Position numbers and translations under genes: made by a program. Shown here piece after piece: positions 43,430 through 52,345 of a DNA stretch of 64,000 bases (its first letter is position 1; the number at the start of each line of letters is the position of its first letter). The notes beneath the pieces are model-generated. The model saw nothing but the letters and a program-made list of their open reading frames with translations, did no database searches and was not told the origin of the DNA. This DNA is from Variovorax ginsengisoli (GTDB lineage: Bacteria > Pseudomonadota > Gammaproteobacteria > Burkholderiales > Burkholderiaceae_C), in assembly GCF_030486595.1 (NCBI RefSeq), contig NZ_JAUJZH010000028.1:44546-108545 (forward strand), written 5' to 3'.

Positions 43430-44422
43430 TCATCGAGCCTTCTGCAGATAGCTCGTGATCAACGCGCCGTTCGGGCTCTTCGCGTGGAAGGTCAGGGTGC
43501 GGAAGTAGCCGTTCCCGACGAAGATGCCGGCCGAGGTCAGGACGATCCCCGCGGGCCCTGTGTAGGGCAGCGTGGTGTCCAGCGCGCAGGCAGTCTGGCT
43601 GCTCGAGGCCGCATTGATCGCGGACAGCGTCATGGCGTACGAGTTCTTGGCGGTTCCCGGTTGCGTCTGGACTGCGCTGCCCGAGATGCTGCAGACGCCG
43701 ATGGTCGAGCCCGAGGTCGTGCCGGTGAACGAGCCGGTCGCATCGACCTCGATCGACATGTTGAACGTGCTCGAATTGGCGGTAGCCCACTTGCCCGCCA
43801 GACTCTCCTGCGTCACCGCCAGCGCGTTGGCGAGGCTGTAGGTCAACGGCCCCCAATCGGTGGCGGGCCGCCCGTCCAGCGAATAGGTTCCGTTCATGGC
43901 TTTCTTGGGCGTGAAGGTGCCGGAGCCGGTCACCGTCTGGTCAGCGGAAGTCGATCGGATTGCGCGCGTATCCGAATTGAAGCTCCAGTTCGACCCGTTG
44001 ACGGCGATGGACCCCCATACCCAGTTCAGGAGATCCCTGCGCACGAGTTGTCCTGTGGGGCCGACAAAGGTAATTCCATAGAGGCTTTCGTAGATTCCTT
44101 CGGACGCGGAGCCCACGTCCGCGGTGGAACCCGGCTGCGGCGCGCTCAGGGACGGGGCTGCCTCGCTGCCTGCAACGGGCGCGAAGGGGTCGGTCGTCGG
44201 GGCCGGAGGACGGTCAGGGGTGGGCGTGGGTGTCGGCTCTGGCGTTGGCGTGCCGGAGGGCGCTTGCTCGTCGGGGGCCTGAGCAGGTTCCGACTTCGGC
44301 GGCGAACCTGAATCGCCGGCCATCAGCGGAAAACCTTGAGCACCGCCTCCGCCACCACCACCGCAACCGTGGAGCGCGGCAAGGGAAACCAATGACAGGG
44401 AAAGAAGGATCTTGCTTTTCAT
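43430..44422 (-). CDS. Putative lipoprotein of unknown function
   Basis: This 330-residue protein has a lipoprotein signal (LSLVSLAALHGC, Cys20) followed by a glycine run, a Pro/Thr-rich stalk (about 45-95) and a beta-rich C-terminal domain (NGSNWSFNSDTRAI, GTTSGSTIGVCSISG). I know no function. It is probably surface or periplasmic. The start is the methionine that gives a normal signal peptide. Confidence 0.75.
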   Translation of the reverse strand: MKSKILLSLSLVSLAALHGCGGGGGGGAQGFPLMAGDSGSPPKSEPAQAPDEQAPSGTPTPEPTPTPTPDRPPAPTTDPFAPVAGSEAAPSLSAPQPGSTADVGSASEGIYESLYGITFVGPTGQLVRRDLLNWVWGSIAVNGSNWSFNSDTRAIRSTSADQTVTGSGTFTPKKAMNGTYSLDGRPATDWGPLTYSLANALAVTQESLAGKWATANSSTFNMSIEVDATGSFTGTTSGSTIGVCSISGSAVQTQPGTAKNSYAMTLSAINAASSSQTACALDTTLPYTGPAGIVLTSAGIFVGNGYFRTLTFHAKSPNGALITSYLQKAR

Positions 44423-44757
44423 ATGAGTGTTCGATGAGTTGAGTGAGATCACCCGCGGCGATGAGACCGAAAGTGTTCGCGTCAGGCGCAAGACGGTGAG
44501 AGACGGCGAAGGTCGCTGGGCGCGGCCGGCTTGGCATCACGACTCTAGGAATCGCAAGCCATGGCGTCGATGAGACGAATCTGATTCAGCGAAGAGAAGA
44601 TGCTGCGCACGCTCACGTATCCAACCCGGACGATGCGGCGCCGTCTCCCCAATCCGATGGGTGTGTCGCTGTAGTTCGAACTTCTAACATCGAGAAGGGT
44701 CGTGGCCTGACCCAGCAAGAAGAACACGATGGCAATCGCCAAACGACCGGAGGGATC
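44423..44757. other. Divergent intergenic region
   Basis: About 335 bases between the lipoprotein and hydrolase genes, which point away from each other. No gene or clear repeat is seen; promoters for both must lie here. Confidence 0.5.
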
Positions 44758-45810
44758 ATGCTGATCTTCACCAATCGAACGCTGCGGGAGAGTTCGGATG
44801 AATCCGCGTTCGGCGCCGGATTCGTTCAAGGCTCGGACAGGCTCGGGATGGCGACCGTCACCCGTAAGGGCAAGAAAGGCTGGGCCGTCGCATCGCCAGA
44901 TCTGGACGTCGACGACTCCGACTCCAAGCAGGCACTGGTTCCGCTCTTCCAGGGCGCGCGTCCGGTTCTGGTCTACATCCACGGCTTCAACAACACGCCG
45001 GCGAAGTGCTTCGAGCGTTGCGCCAAGCTCGAGTCGACCTACGACGTCGAGGTCGTCGGCTTCTCGTGGCCTTCGGAGGGCCTTCTCGCCGACGGCACCC
45101 CGGAACCTGGTGTCACTGACAACGACGACGTCGGCGACGAGGACAATCTGGCTCAGATCAAGGTTGGCAATCGGCGCGACTCGCCAATTCAGTCGCTGAT
45201 CTTGAAGTACCACCGGGCCGGCCTCAACGGCAAACACTCGGTCGATGCCCTGGCGCGCTTCCTGCGGATGGTGGGTGCTGCTCGACTTGATGCGAACGGG
45301 CAGTTGTTCACCGTCGCTGCCCACAGCCTGGGCGCACAGCTCTTGCAGTATTCACTGGACATCCCGGGAATGACCGAGTCGTTGGCGACTGCCCGGAATG
45401 TCGCGCTCCTGGCCGCGTGCGTGCGCGCCAGTGACCATCGCAACTGGCTTGGAAAGATCCGGCCGACGAGCCAGCTCTTCGTCACTTTCAACAAGGGCGA
45501 CTCCGTCCTGGCGGGAGCGAGCGTGGCCGACGTCGACCTCGGCAGCAACAGCCAGCTCAAGCTCGGAACGGACCCCACGCCGGATCGCTTGCGAGAATCC
45601 TATGTGCGCTACATCAGCTGCACCAACGCCAGCAATGGCTTTGGCGGGCATGGATATTTCGCGCAAGACAAGATGCCGAAAAGAATGAAGAACGTTTTCG
45701 GACGCATCTTCAGTTCGCGGCGCGATCTGGAGCCGGGTGAGAACGACCGGGACATCTACGGCATCAAGGGCGATGAGGATGGCCTCACGTGCTATTTCAA
45801 TGCACCTTGA
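44758..45810 (+). CDS. Alpha/beta hydrolase, DUF900 type
   Basis: This 350-residue protein has VLVYIHGFNNTP (oxyanion loop, about 70-80), VVGFSWPSEG, and the nucleophile elbow AAHSLGAQL with Ser near 189. DUF900 proteins resemble esterases or lipases whose substrates are unknown. There is no signal peptide, so it is cytoplasmic. Confidence 0.8.
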   Translation: MLIFTNRTLRESSDESAFGAGFVQGSDRLGMATVTRKGKKGWAVASPDLDVDDSDSKQALVPLFQGARPVLVYIHGFNNTPAKCFERCAKLESTYDVEVVGFSWPSEGLLADGTPEPGVTDNDDVGDEDNLAQIKVGNRRDSPIQSLILKYHRAGLNGKHSVDALARFLRMVGAARLDANGQLFTVAAHSLGAQLLQYSLDIPGMTESLATARNVALLAACVRASDHRNWLGKIRPTSQLFVTFNKGDSVLAGASVADVDLGSNSQLKLGTDPTPDRLRESYVRYISCTNASNGFGGHGYFAQDKMPKRMKNVFGRIFSSRRDLEPGENDRDIYGIKGDEDGLTCYFNAP

Positions 45811-45950
45811 GCGGCTTTTGCTGGAACAATTTTCGGGTCGGTGGGAGTGACCTGATTCAGCCAACCCCCGCCTCGCCCTGCTTCTGCCGTACAGTCGGAT
45901 TCCGCTGGGGGACCGGCCGCGGCCGTCACCGGCCATATCAGGAGCGAAAA

Positions 45951-46295
45951 ATGGGCAACCCAAACCAGGCTGAACCAGCATCCACGTCGACGATCGAAGA
46001 GGCTCTGGACAAGAACAAGAACGCCACCGAGGAGGTCAAGAAGGCTGCCGATGATCTCCTGGTCGTGCACACGGTCCTCAAGGAGGAACTCTCCCAGGAC
46101 GCCCAGGCCGAGGTGGTCGGCCGCGCGGTCGAGCAGGCAGGCGAGCTCGAGAAGCGGCTGACCAAATCGGCGGAAATGCTTGACGAGGTCAACGAAACCC
46201 TGGAGCAGGTTGCCCAGGGCGGCGACGGCTCCGGCGACGGCTCGGGCGGCGGCTCCGACCGCAGTCCGCCGGCCCAGGGTGCCCCCCGCCACTGA
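45951..46295 (+). CDS. Small coiled-coil protein of unknown function
   Basis: This 114-residue protein is charged and helical (TIEEALDKNKNATEEVKKA, EQAGELEKRLTKSAEMLDEV), ending in a Gly/Asp/Ser-rich tail. AGGAGCG precedes the ATG. It lies 140 bases after the hydrolase gene and may share its transcript. Confidence 0.7.
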   Translation: MGNPNQAEPASTSTIEEALDKNKNATEEVKKAADDLLVVHTVLKEELSQDAQAEVVGRAVEQAGELEKRLTKSAEMLDEVNETLEQVAQGGDGSGDGSGGGSDRSPPAQGAPRH

Positions 46296-46421
46296 CTCGA
46301 AGCGATCCGTAGCTGTTACAGGCTGTTGGCCTACATGTGGGCGGGTGACGTTCTGCGCTAATCGACAGCGCTAGCAGGCCCCCGTGGCGATTCACAACCC
46401 AGCGCTTTCACGCGTACCACG

Positions 46422-46793
46422 ATGCCGCTCAGAACGATCCTCATCGAGGACAGCGAGACGATTCGCGAAAACCTCATACCGACGTTGGCAGAGATGGCCG
46501 ACGCGCTCGTGATCGAGATCGCCGAAACGGCTTCGGGAGCGATCGCCGCACTGGATCGGCACAAGCAGGATTGGGACCTGGCCATCGTGGACCTGTTCCT
46601 GAAAGAAGGCTCCGGGCTGGGCGTTCTGCGGGCCGCGCAAGACCGATCGCCGCACCAGCACATGGTCGTGCTGACCAACTACCCGACGCCAGAGATTCGT
46701 CGAAGGTGCCGAGACCTCGGTGCGGATGGCGTCTTCGACAAGTCCACCGAACTCGAAGCCTTCTTCGATCTCTGCCGCTCCTATGGCGTCTAG
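46422..46793 (+). CDS. Single-domain response regulator
   Basis: This 123-residue receiver domain has acidic pocket E9-D10, phospho-acceptor Asp57 in LAIVDLF, Thr in VVLTNY and the conserved Lys in GVFDKS. There is no output domain and no kinase nearby, so it probably relays phosphate or controls a partner by contact. Confidence 0.85.
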   Translation: MPLRTILIEDSETIRENLIPTLAEMADALVIEIAETASGAIAALDRHKQDWDLAIVDLFLKEGSGLGVLRAAQDRSPHQHMVVLTNYPTPEIRRRCRDLGADGVFDKSTELEAFFDLCRSYGV

Positions 46794-46816
46794 CCAGCTA
46801 CTGGCCGCGCCCTGCC

Positions 46817-47566
46817 TCAGAGGTTGCTCATCCCGCCGTCGATTACCAGTTCGCTGCCGACCGTGAACTTCGACTCGTCCGAGGCGAGGAAGACCACCGC
46901 CTTGGCGATCTCCGAGGGCTCGCCGAAGCGGCCGGCCGGGATCTGGCCGAGGATGGCGCCGGCCATCTTGTCGAGATCGGCCGCGGGCAGGCCCAGCTTG
47001 CCGTAGAGCGGCGTCGAGATCGGGCCCGGGCTGACCGCGTTGACGCGGATGCCGCGGCCGATCAGCTCGCCCGACAGCGTGCGCGCCAGCGTGATCAGGC
47101 CGCCCTTGGTCGCCGCGTAGACGCTCGAATTGGGCATGCCCACGCGGGCGTTGATCGAGGTGTTGAGCACGATCGACGTCGGATTCGCCAGGATCGGCAG
47201 CAGCGCCTGCACCAGGAACAGCGGGCCCTTGAGGTTGACCGCGATCGAGCGGTCGAAGCCGGCTTCGTCCCATTGTTCGAGCGGCCGGAAATCGGCCACG
47301 CCCGCGTTGATGAAGACCGCATCGATCTGGCCGAAGGACTCCTTCAGCGCCTGCGCGAGGTGCTGCTGGTCGGCCACGCTGCCGGCGTCGACGCGCAAGA
47401 TGAGCGCTTCCTTGCCGAGTTCGGCGCGGGCCCGCTCGATGGTCTCGGGGTTGCTGCCGGTGACCGCCACGCGGGCACCTTCGGCGATGAACTGCCGCGC
47501 CGTCTCGAGGCCGATGCCGCTGGTGCCGCCAGTGACGAGTGCGCGCTTGCCGTTGAGTCTGTTCAT
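46817..47566 (-). CDS. Short-chain dehydrogenase/reductase
   Basis: This 249-residue SDR has cofactor motif TGGTSGIGLETA and active site SSVYAATKGG (Tyr-x3-Lys). The C-terminus VGSELVIDGGMSNL is typical of 3-oxoacyl reductase-like enzymes. It diverges from a LysR gene, which is its likely regulator. Confidence 0.9.
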   Translation of the reverse strand: MNRLNGKRALVTGGTSGIGLETARQFIAEGARVAVTGSNPETIERARAELGKEALILRVDAGSVADQQHLAQALKESFGQIDAVFINAGVADFRPLEQWDEAGFDRSIAVNLKGPLFLVQALLPILANPTSIVLNTSINARVGMPNSSVYAATKGGLITLARTLSGELIGRGIRVNAVSPGPISTPLYGKLGLPAADLDKMAGAILGQIPAGRFGEPSEIAKAVVFLASDESKFTVGSELVIDGGMSNL

Positions 47567-47596
47567 GATGCTTCCTTGAGTTTGGGGTGGGTCGTG

Positions 47597-47638
47597 CGGC
47601 ACGGTGTTGTGCCGTGAGATGAACTGTAGGGTTCATCT
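47597..47638. promoter_or_regulatory. Paired inverted repeats between SDR and LysR genes
   Basis: Two perfect inverted repeats lie side by side: CGGCAC-N6-GTGCCG (47597-47614) and AGATGAAC-N6-GTTCATCT (47617-47638). A LysR-type protein commonly binds such dyads between itself and its target. The second dyad is the better operator candidate. Confidence 0.6.
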
Positions 47639-47702
47639 TCCTTGAGGTAAATGGGCTGGAGACGCACAATTCATTCAGCTTTTGTGAATCAAGGAGAGGT
47701 TG

Positions 47703-48629
47703 ATGGACCGGCTGCGTGCCTTCGAGGTGTTCGTCGCGGTGGTCGCCAGGCAGGGTTTCGCGCGCGCGGCGGAGGCGCTCGACACCTCGCCCGCCAACGT
47801 GACGCGCTATATCGCCGAGCTCGAAGCCCACCTGGGCACGCGGCTGCTCAATCGCCACTCGCGCAAGCTCTCGCTGACCGATAGCGGGCAGGCGCTGTAC
47901 GAGCGGGCGCGCAGCATCCTCGACGAGGTGGCCGAGGCCGAGGCGCTGAGTGCCTCGAGCACGCTGCAGCCACGCGGGCGGCTGCGGGTCAATGCGCCGG
48001 TGAGCTTCGGCATCCTGCACCTGGCGCCGCTGTGGCCCAAGTTTTTGAAGAAGTACCCCGAGGTGGAGCTGGAGGTGTCGCTGATCGACCGGGTGGTCGA
48101 TCTGGTGGAAGAGGGCTTCGACCTCGGCATCCGGATCTCGCGCACCGGGTCGACCACGCACATTGCACGCAAGCTGGCGGCGTCGCGCAACATCGTCTGC
48201 GCCGCCCCTGGCTACCTGCGCCAGCACGGCCGGCCGAAGTCGCCCGCCGACCTGGCCGACCATGCCTGCATCGGCTACACCTTCTCGGCCACCGGCGACG
48301 ACTGGCACCTGTTCGATGCGCACGGGCTGGAGCATGTGGTGAAGGTGCCTTCGGTCATGCGCGCCAACAACGGCGACACGGCGCGCGCCGCCGCGCTGGC
48401 GGGCGTGGGCGTGATCTGGCAGCCGAGCTTCCTGGTCGGCGACGACCTGCGCGCGGGGCGGCTGGTGCCGCTGCTGCCGGACTACCGCATGGCGGACATC
48501 GACATCCTCGCGGTGTACCCGAGCCGGCGCCACCTGAGCGCCAAGGTGCGCGTGATGATCGATTTCCTGGCCGACGCCTTCAAGGGGACGCCGCCCTGGG
48601 ATCGCCCGGCCGCTACCGGGTCCCGATGA
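47703..48629 (+). CDS. LysR-family transcriptional regulator
   Basis: This 308-residue LysR protein has an N-terminal winged helix (RLRAFEVFVAVVARQGFARAAEALDTSPANVTRYIAELE). The inducer domain contains FGILHLAPLWPKFL and GFDLGIRISRTG. AAGGAGAG precedes the ATG. It most likely controls the divergent SDR gene. Confidence 0.9.
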   Translation: MDRLRAFEVFVAVVARQGFARAAEALDTSPANVTRYIAELEAHLGTRLLNRHSRKLSLTDSGQALYERARSILDEVAEAEALSASSTLQPRGRLRVNAPVSFGILHLAPLWPKFLKKYPEVELEVSLIDRVVDLVEEGFDLGIRISRTGSTTHIARKLAASRNIVCAAPGYLRQHGRPKSPADLADHACIGYTFSATGDDWHLFDAHGLEHVVKVPSVMRANNGDTARAAALAGVGVIWQPSFLVGDDLRAGRLVPLLPDYRMADIDILAVYPSRRHLSAKVRVMIDFLADAFKGTPPWDRPAATGSR

Positions 48630-48801
48630 TCAGGCAGATCGCCAGCACCGCGACCAGGCCGGCGAGCAGGAACCCGACCACGCGCTCCTTCGAGCGGGAC
48701 GGCGCTCGGGGCGCATGCGTCTGGTCCGCCCGGTTCAAGGACGCGAAGCTGCTGAAGCTCTGGGGTTGGGAGTCGGCAGATGGACGTGACATGTAGGTCA
48801 T
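48613..48801 (-). CDS. Candidate small single-pass membrane protein
   Basis: This frame of about 62 codons ends in a membrane helix (VVGFLLAGLVAVLAICLIIG) after a Ser/Arg-rich head, as in tail-anchored proteins. The end overlaps the LysR gene by 17 bases. The start could be 48801, 48792 or further upstream. Confidence 0.45.
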   Translation of the reverse strand: MTYMSRPSADSQPQSFSSFASLNRADQTHAPRAPSRSKERVVGFLLAGLVAVLAICLIIGTR

Positions 48802-48971
48802 TGTGGCTACTCTCACGGGGCGCTCCAAGGAACTAATGCACGCTTAAGTACGCAGTTCTGTGACGCCGTCTGGCCGGGCGAGCATTGAACCGATCCTGCG
48901 TTTCCGGGAATGAACAGAACGGGGGCGGCAGCCGCCGCCCGGATCATCGAGCCAGCCCGCCTGGAGGCCCC

Positions 48972-49670
48972 ATGGACATTCCCCCGCAGTCGGCCGCCCG
49001 CCACCCGACCCGCCTCGACGGCCGGGAGTACAGTGCGCCGTACGTCCCATGCGTCGAGTCCCCCATGCCGAGCATGCCCCGCGATGCCGTTCGGCCACCG
49101 GCCGAGGGGGCCGCCTTGGCCGAAAGCGCCGAGGCCCGCCTGGTCGGCCGCGCCGCCAACGGCGACCTGCAGGCCTTCGAGCAGCTGTACCGCGCCTACC
49201 ACCCCCGCCTCTCGCGCTTCCTGGACCGCGTGATGCGGCGCTCCGGCCTGGTCGGCGAAGTGCTCAACGACACCATGCTGGTGGTCTGGAACCGTGCCGC
49301 CAGCTACGACGGCCGCAGCAAGGTCTCGACCTGGATCTTCGCGATCGGCTACCGCAAGGCGCTCAAGGCGCTCAGCCGCCTCGACGAGCCGGTCGACGAC
49401 GAGGGCGGCGACGACCAGCCCGCGCCGCCGGAGGCCGGCCCCGAACACCGCGCGGCCCGCTCGCAGATGTGCGCGGCGCTGGCGCAGGCGGTGGACCGGC
49501 TCTCGGTCGAGCAGCGGGCGGTCGTCCACCTGGCTTATTTCCACGGCATCGGTTGCCGCGAGATCGGCGACATCGTCGGCTGCCCGGTCGACACCGTGAA
49601 GACGCGCATGTTCCACGCCCGGCGCAGGCTCAAGAACCTGCTGGCCGGCCAGCTGGAGGATTGGCTGTGA
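48972..49670 (+). CDS. ECF-type RNA polymerase sigma factor
   Basis: This protein of about 232 residues has region 2 (GDLQAFEQLYRAYHPRLSRFL, STWIFAIGYRKALKALSR) and region 4 (LSVEQRAVVHLAYFHGIGCREIGDIVG). The first 60 residues are not conserved, and ATG 49065 is an equal start candidate. The stop overlaps the anti-sigma GTG start (GTGA), the usual arrangement for a sigma/anti-sigma pair. Confidence 0.88.
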   Translation: MDIPPQSAARHPTRLDGREYSAPYVPCVESPMPSMPRDAVRPPAEGAALAESAEARLVGRAANGDLQAFEQLYRAYHPRLSRFLDRVMRRSGLVGEVLNDTMLVVWNRAASYDGRSKVSTWIFAIGYRKALKALSRLDEPVDDEGGDDQPAPPEAGPEHRAARSQMCAALAQAVDRLSVEQRAVVHLAYFHGIGCREIGDIVGCPVDTVKTRMFHARRRLKNLLAGQLEDWL

Positions 49671-50341
49671 GCGGGCAGGTGGTCCCCCTCGGCAGCGATG
49701 TGCATCTGAAGGTGCAGTCGTTGCTGCCCTGGTACGTCGGCGCCACGCTCGAGGCGCAGGAGCGCGCGGGGGTCGAAGCCCACTTGGCCGACTGCCCGCG
49801 CTGTCGGGCAGAGCTGACCCTGGAGCGAGCGCTGCAGGCCGCCTATGCGGCCACCGGCAGCGACGACGCCCCCGGCGATGCCGACCAGGGGTTCGCCGCG
49901 TTGCGCGGGCGCCTCGTCGGCGACGCGGCGCCGCCGGTGCGCCGCGGCTTGCTGGCGGGCCTGCGCGATCGCTGGCGCGAGAGTCCGCCCTGGACCCGCT
50001 GGGCGCTGGCCGGCCAGTGCGTGCTGGTCGCGGCCCTGGGGGGCTTGCTCGTGCTGCCGATGTGGCCCGAACCACGCTACCGCGCGCTCGGCGAGCCCGC
50101 GGCCGTGCCGGCCGGCGTCGACGGCGGCCAGCTGATCGTGAGGTTCCGGCCCGACGCCACCGAGCAGGAGATGCGCCGCGTTCTGCGCGACAGCAGGGCG
50201 CGGCTGGTCTACGGGCCGACCACCACCGATGCCTACCTTCTCGCCGTGCCGGCCGGTCTCGAAACGGCCGCGGTGCAGCGCCTGCGCCAGGAAAAGGCGG
50301 TGCTGCTGGTCGAATCGCTCGATCGCCGGGCGGCGCCATGA
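49667..50341 (+). CDS. Zinc-finger anti-sigma factor with a protease-propeptide-like outer domain
   Basis: This 224-residue protein has an HX3CX2C zinc motif (VEAHLADCPRCRAEL, about 40-54) for sigma binding and one membrane helix (WALAGQCVLVAALGGLLVLPMW). The periplasmic domain (GGQLIVRFRPDATEQEM, RLVYGPTTTDAYLLAVPAG) looks like the inhibitor_I9 propeptide fold of subtilases. The next gene is a subtilase, overlapping by ATGA. The fold assignment is from pattern only. Confidence 0.75.
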   Translation: MSGQVVPLGSDVHLKVQSLLPWYVGATLEAQERAGVEAHLADCPRCRAELTLERALQAAYAATGSDDAPGDADQGFAALRGRLVGDAAPPVRRGLLAGLRDRWRESPPWTRWALAGQCVLVAALGGLLVLPMWPEPRYRALGEPAAVPAGVDGGQLIVRFRPDATEQEMRRVLRDSRARLVYGPTTTDAYLLAVPAGLETAAVQRLRQEKAVLLVESLDRRAAP

Positions 50342-51579
50342 AGCGCTGGCTGGTCGCCTGGCTGCTCGCGCTGGCCGCGCTCCAGCCCCTCGCCGGCGCG
50401 GCGGCGGCCGACCTGGTCGAAGCGCCGGCCGCCGCTCCCCGCCAGGTGCTGCTGCTGTTGCGCCTGCCGCCGGAACACTACCGGCCCGAGAGCGGCTATT
50501 CGGGCGGCTATGGCGGCGGCGCCGCGCACGGCGCGCGGCGCCGCGTGGCGGCCGAACTGGCGCGCGAACACGGGCTGACCCTGGTCACTGACTGGGCCAT
50601 GCCGCTGCTGCGCGTGGATTGCTTCGTGCTGACCGTGCCGGATGACCGCCCGCCCGAGGACGTGGCGCAGGCCTTGTCGCGCGATCCGCGCGTCGACTGG
50701 GCCCAGCCGATGAACGAGTTTCGAACCCGCGGCCACGACGACCCGCTGGCCCCACTGCAGCCGGTGGTGCAGGCCTGGCACCTGGAGGAACTGCACGAGA
50801 TCGCCACCGGCCGCAACGTGCGCGTGGCCGTGGTCGACAGCCGCATCGACCGGCACCATCCGGACCTCGAAGGCCAGGTCGCGCTGGAGGAGGACTTCGT
50901 CGACGGCCATGGCGACCAGCCCGAGGACCACGGCACCGCGGTCGCCGGCATCATCGCGGCGCGCGCGGACAACGGCGCGGGCATCCTGGGCGTGGCGCCG
51001 AACGCGCGGCTGCTGGCGCTGCGCGCCTGCTGGCAGCAGAGCAGCCAGTCCACCGTGTGCACCAGCCTGGGCCTGGCCATGGCGCTGCACTTCGCCATCA
51101 CCCACGGCGCCGAGGTCATCAACCTGAGCCTCAGCGGGCCGTCCGACCGTCTGCTCGACAGGCTGCTGGACGTGGCGCTGGCGCGCCGCATCAGCGTCGT
51201 CGCCGCGGTCGATCGAAGCCGGGCGGATGGCGGCTTCCCGGCTTCCCATGCAGGGGTGGTGGCGGTCAGCGACGAGAACGAAGGGCCGGCCTTGCCGGGC
51301 GTGCTGGTGGCGCCGGGGCGGGACGTGCCGACCACCCTGCCGGGAGACCGATGGAACCTGGTGTCGGGCTCGTCGTATGCCGCTGCCCATGTGGCGGGCC
51401 TGTTCGCCCTGATGCGCGAGCCGTCGCCGGCACGCGCCGGGCTGCCCTCGACGGCCGGTGTCGTGTCCCTTCCGGGTGGAGGGATCGACGCCTGTGCCAC
51501 ACTCGCCCGCGTCGCAGGCGGCGGCGCCTGCGTCCGCACCGTGACGCGCTCCACGACATCCCCCAACCTGCGCCAGTGA
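50338..51579 (+). CDS. Subtilisin-like S8 serine protease
   Basis: This 413-residue protein has a signal peptide (WLLALAALQPLAGAAAA), a propeptide-like segment, then the catalytic triad Asp167 (VAVVDSRID), His198 (DHGTAVAGI) and Ser346 (GSSYAAAHVAG). It should be exported and self-processing. Its place behind an ECF/anti-sigma pair suggests that it acts in, or is controlled by, that envelope signalling circuit. Confidence 0.88.
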   Translation: MKRWLVAWLLALAALQPLAGAAAADLVEAPAAAPRQVLLLLRLPPEHYRPESGYSGGYGGGAAHGARRRVAAELAREHGLTLVTDWAMPLLRVDCFVLTVPDDRPPEDVAQALSRDPRVDWAQPMNEFRTRGHDDPLAPLQPVVQAWHLEELHEIATGRNVRVAVVDSRIDRHHPDLEGQVALEEDFVDGHGDQPEDHGTAVAGIIAARADNGAGILGVAPNARLLALRACWQQSSQSTVCTSLGLAMALHFAITHGAEVINLSLSGPSDRLLDRLLDVALARRISVVAAVDRSRADGGFPASHAGVVAVSDENEGPALPGVLVAPGRDVPTTLPGDRWNLVSGSSYAAAHVAGLFALMREPSPARAGLPSTAGVVSLPGGGIDACATLARVAGGGACVRTVTRSTTSPNLRQ

Positions 51580-51580
51580 C

Positions 51581-52276
51581 ATGCCGGCCGCCGGTCTGCG
51601 TGTCGCGTTCGGCCCCTCGCTCTTCCTCGCCTGCGGCGTCGCCCTGGCGCAGGCCGGCGGCAGTATCGCGCTGCTGTCGGACTATCGCTGGCGGGGCGTC
51701 TCGCTCAGCGACGACCGGCCGACCTACCAGCTGAGCGCCACCTACGACCATCCGAGCGGCTGGTTCGGCGGTGCCTCACTCACCGGCGTGGCCCTGGGCC
51801 CGTACGACCGGCGCCAGGTGCAACTGCTCGGCTACGCCGGCTATGCGGGCCGGCTGTCGGAGCGCCTGGGCTGGGAGGCGGGCGCGACCGGCGTCCACTT
51901 CAGCGTCGATTCGCGCTACGACTACGGCGAAGCCTTCGCCGGGCTGAACGGCGAGCGCTGGAACATGCGGCTGCACTACGCGCCCGACTACTTCGGGCGC
52001 GGCATGCGCACCGCCTATGCCGAGTTCAACGTCGGCGTTCCCCTCTCGGCCCTGGTGCGCGCGACGGCCCATGCGGGCGCCCTGGTGCGGGTCGGCGGCG
52101 TGCCCGCCGAAGACGGACGGGCCGACCTGGACTGCAGCATCGGGCTCGCGGTCTCGCGCGATGCGTGGGAGGTGCGGATCGACTGGGTCGCCGGCGGCCG
52201 CAGCAGCGTCTACCCGACCGCCTACGGACACGCGGCGAACAGCACGCTGGTGTTGAGCGCCTCGTTCGCCTTCTGA
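51581..52276 (+). CDS. TorF-family putative porin
   Basis: This 231-residue protein has a signal peptide and then SIALLSDYRWRGVSLSDDRPTYQ, the hallmark of the TorF/Gcw_chp family. Repeated amphipathic strands run to the terminal aromatic Phe (SASFAF) of an outer-membrane barrel. It begins one base after the protease stop, so it is in the ECF operon. Confidence 0.85.
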   Translation: MPAAGLRVAFGPSLFLACGVALAQAGGSIALLSDYRWRGVSLSDDRPTYQLSATYDHPSGWFGGASLTGVALGPYDRRQVQLLGYAGYAGRLSERLGWEAGATGVHFSVDSRYDYGEAFAGLNGERWNMRLHYAPDYFGRGMRTAYAEFNVGVPLSALVRATAHAGALVRVGGVPAEDGRADLDCSIGLAVSRDAWEVRIDWVAGGRSSVYPTAYGHAANSTLVLSASFAF

Positions 52277-52345
52277 ACTGCGGACCGATGAACCTTCGGG
52301 CTCGCGCGCGGAATACACCGAGCCCAGCCCGAAAGGAAACGCAAC

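Noticed and set aside
46392..48533. Minus-strand frame of 713 codons across the SDR and LysR genes
   Set aside because: It is out of frame with the SDR on the same strand and opposite to LysR; composition is shadow-like.
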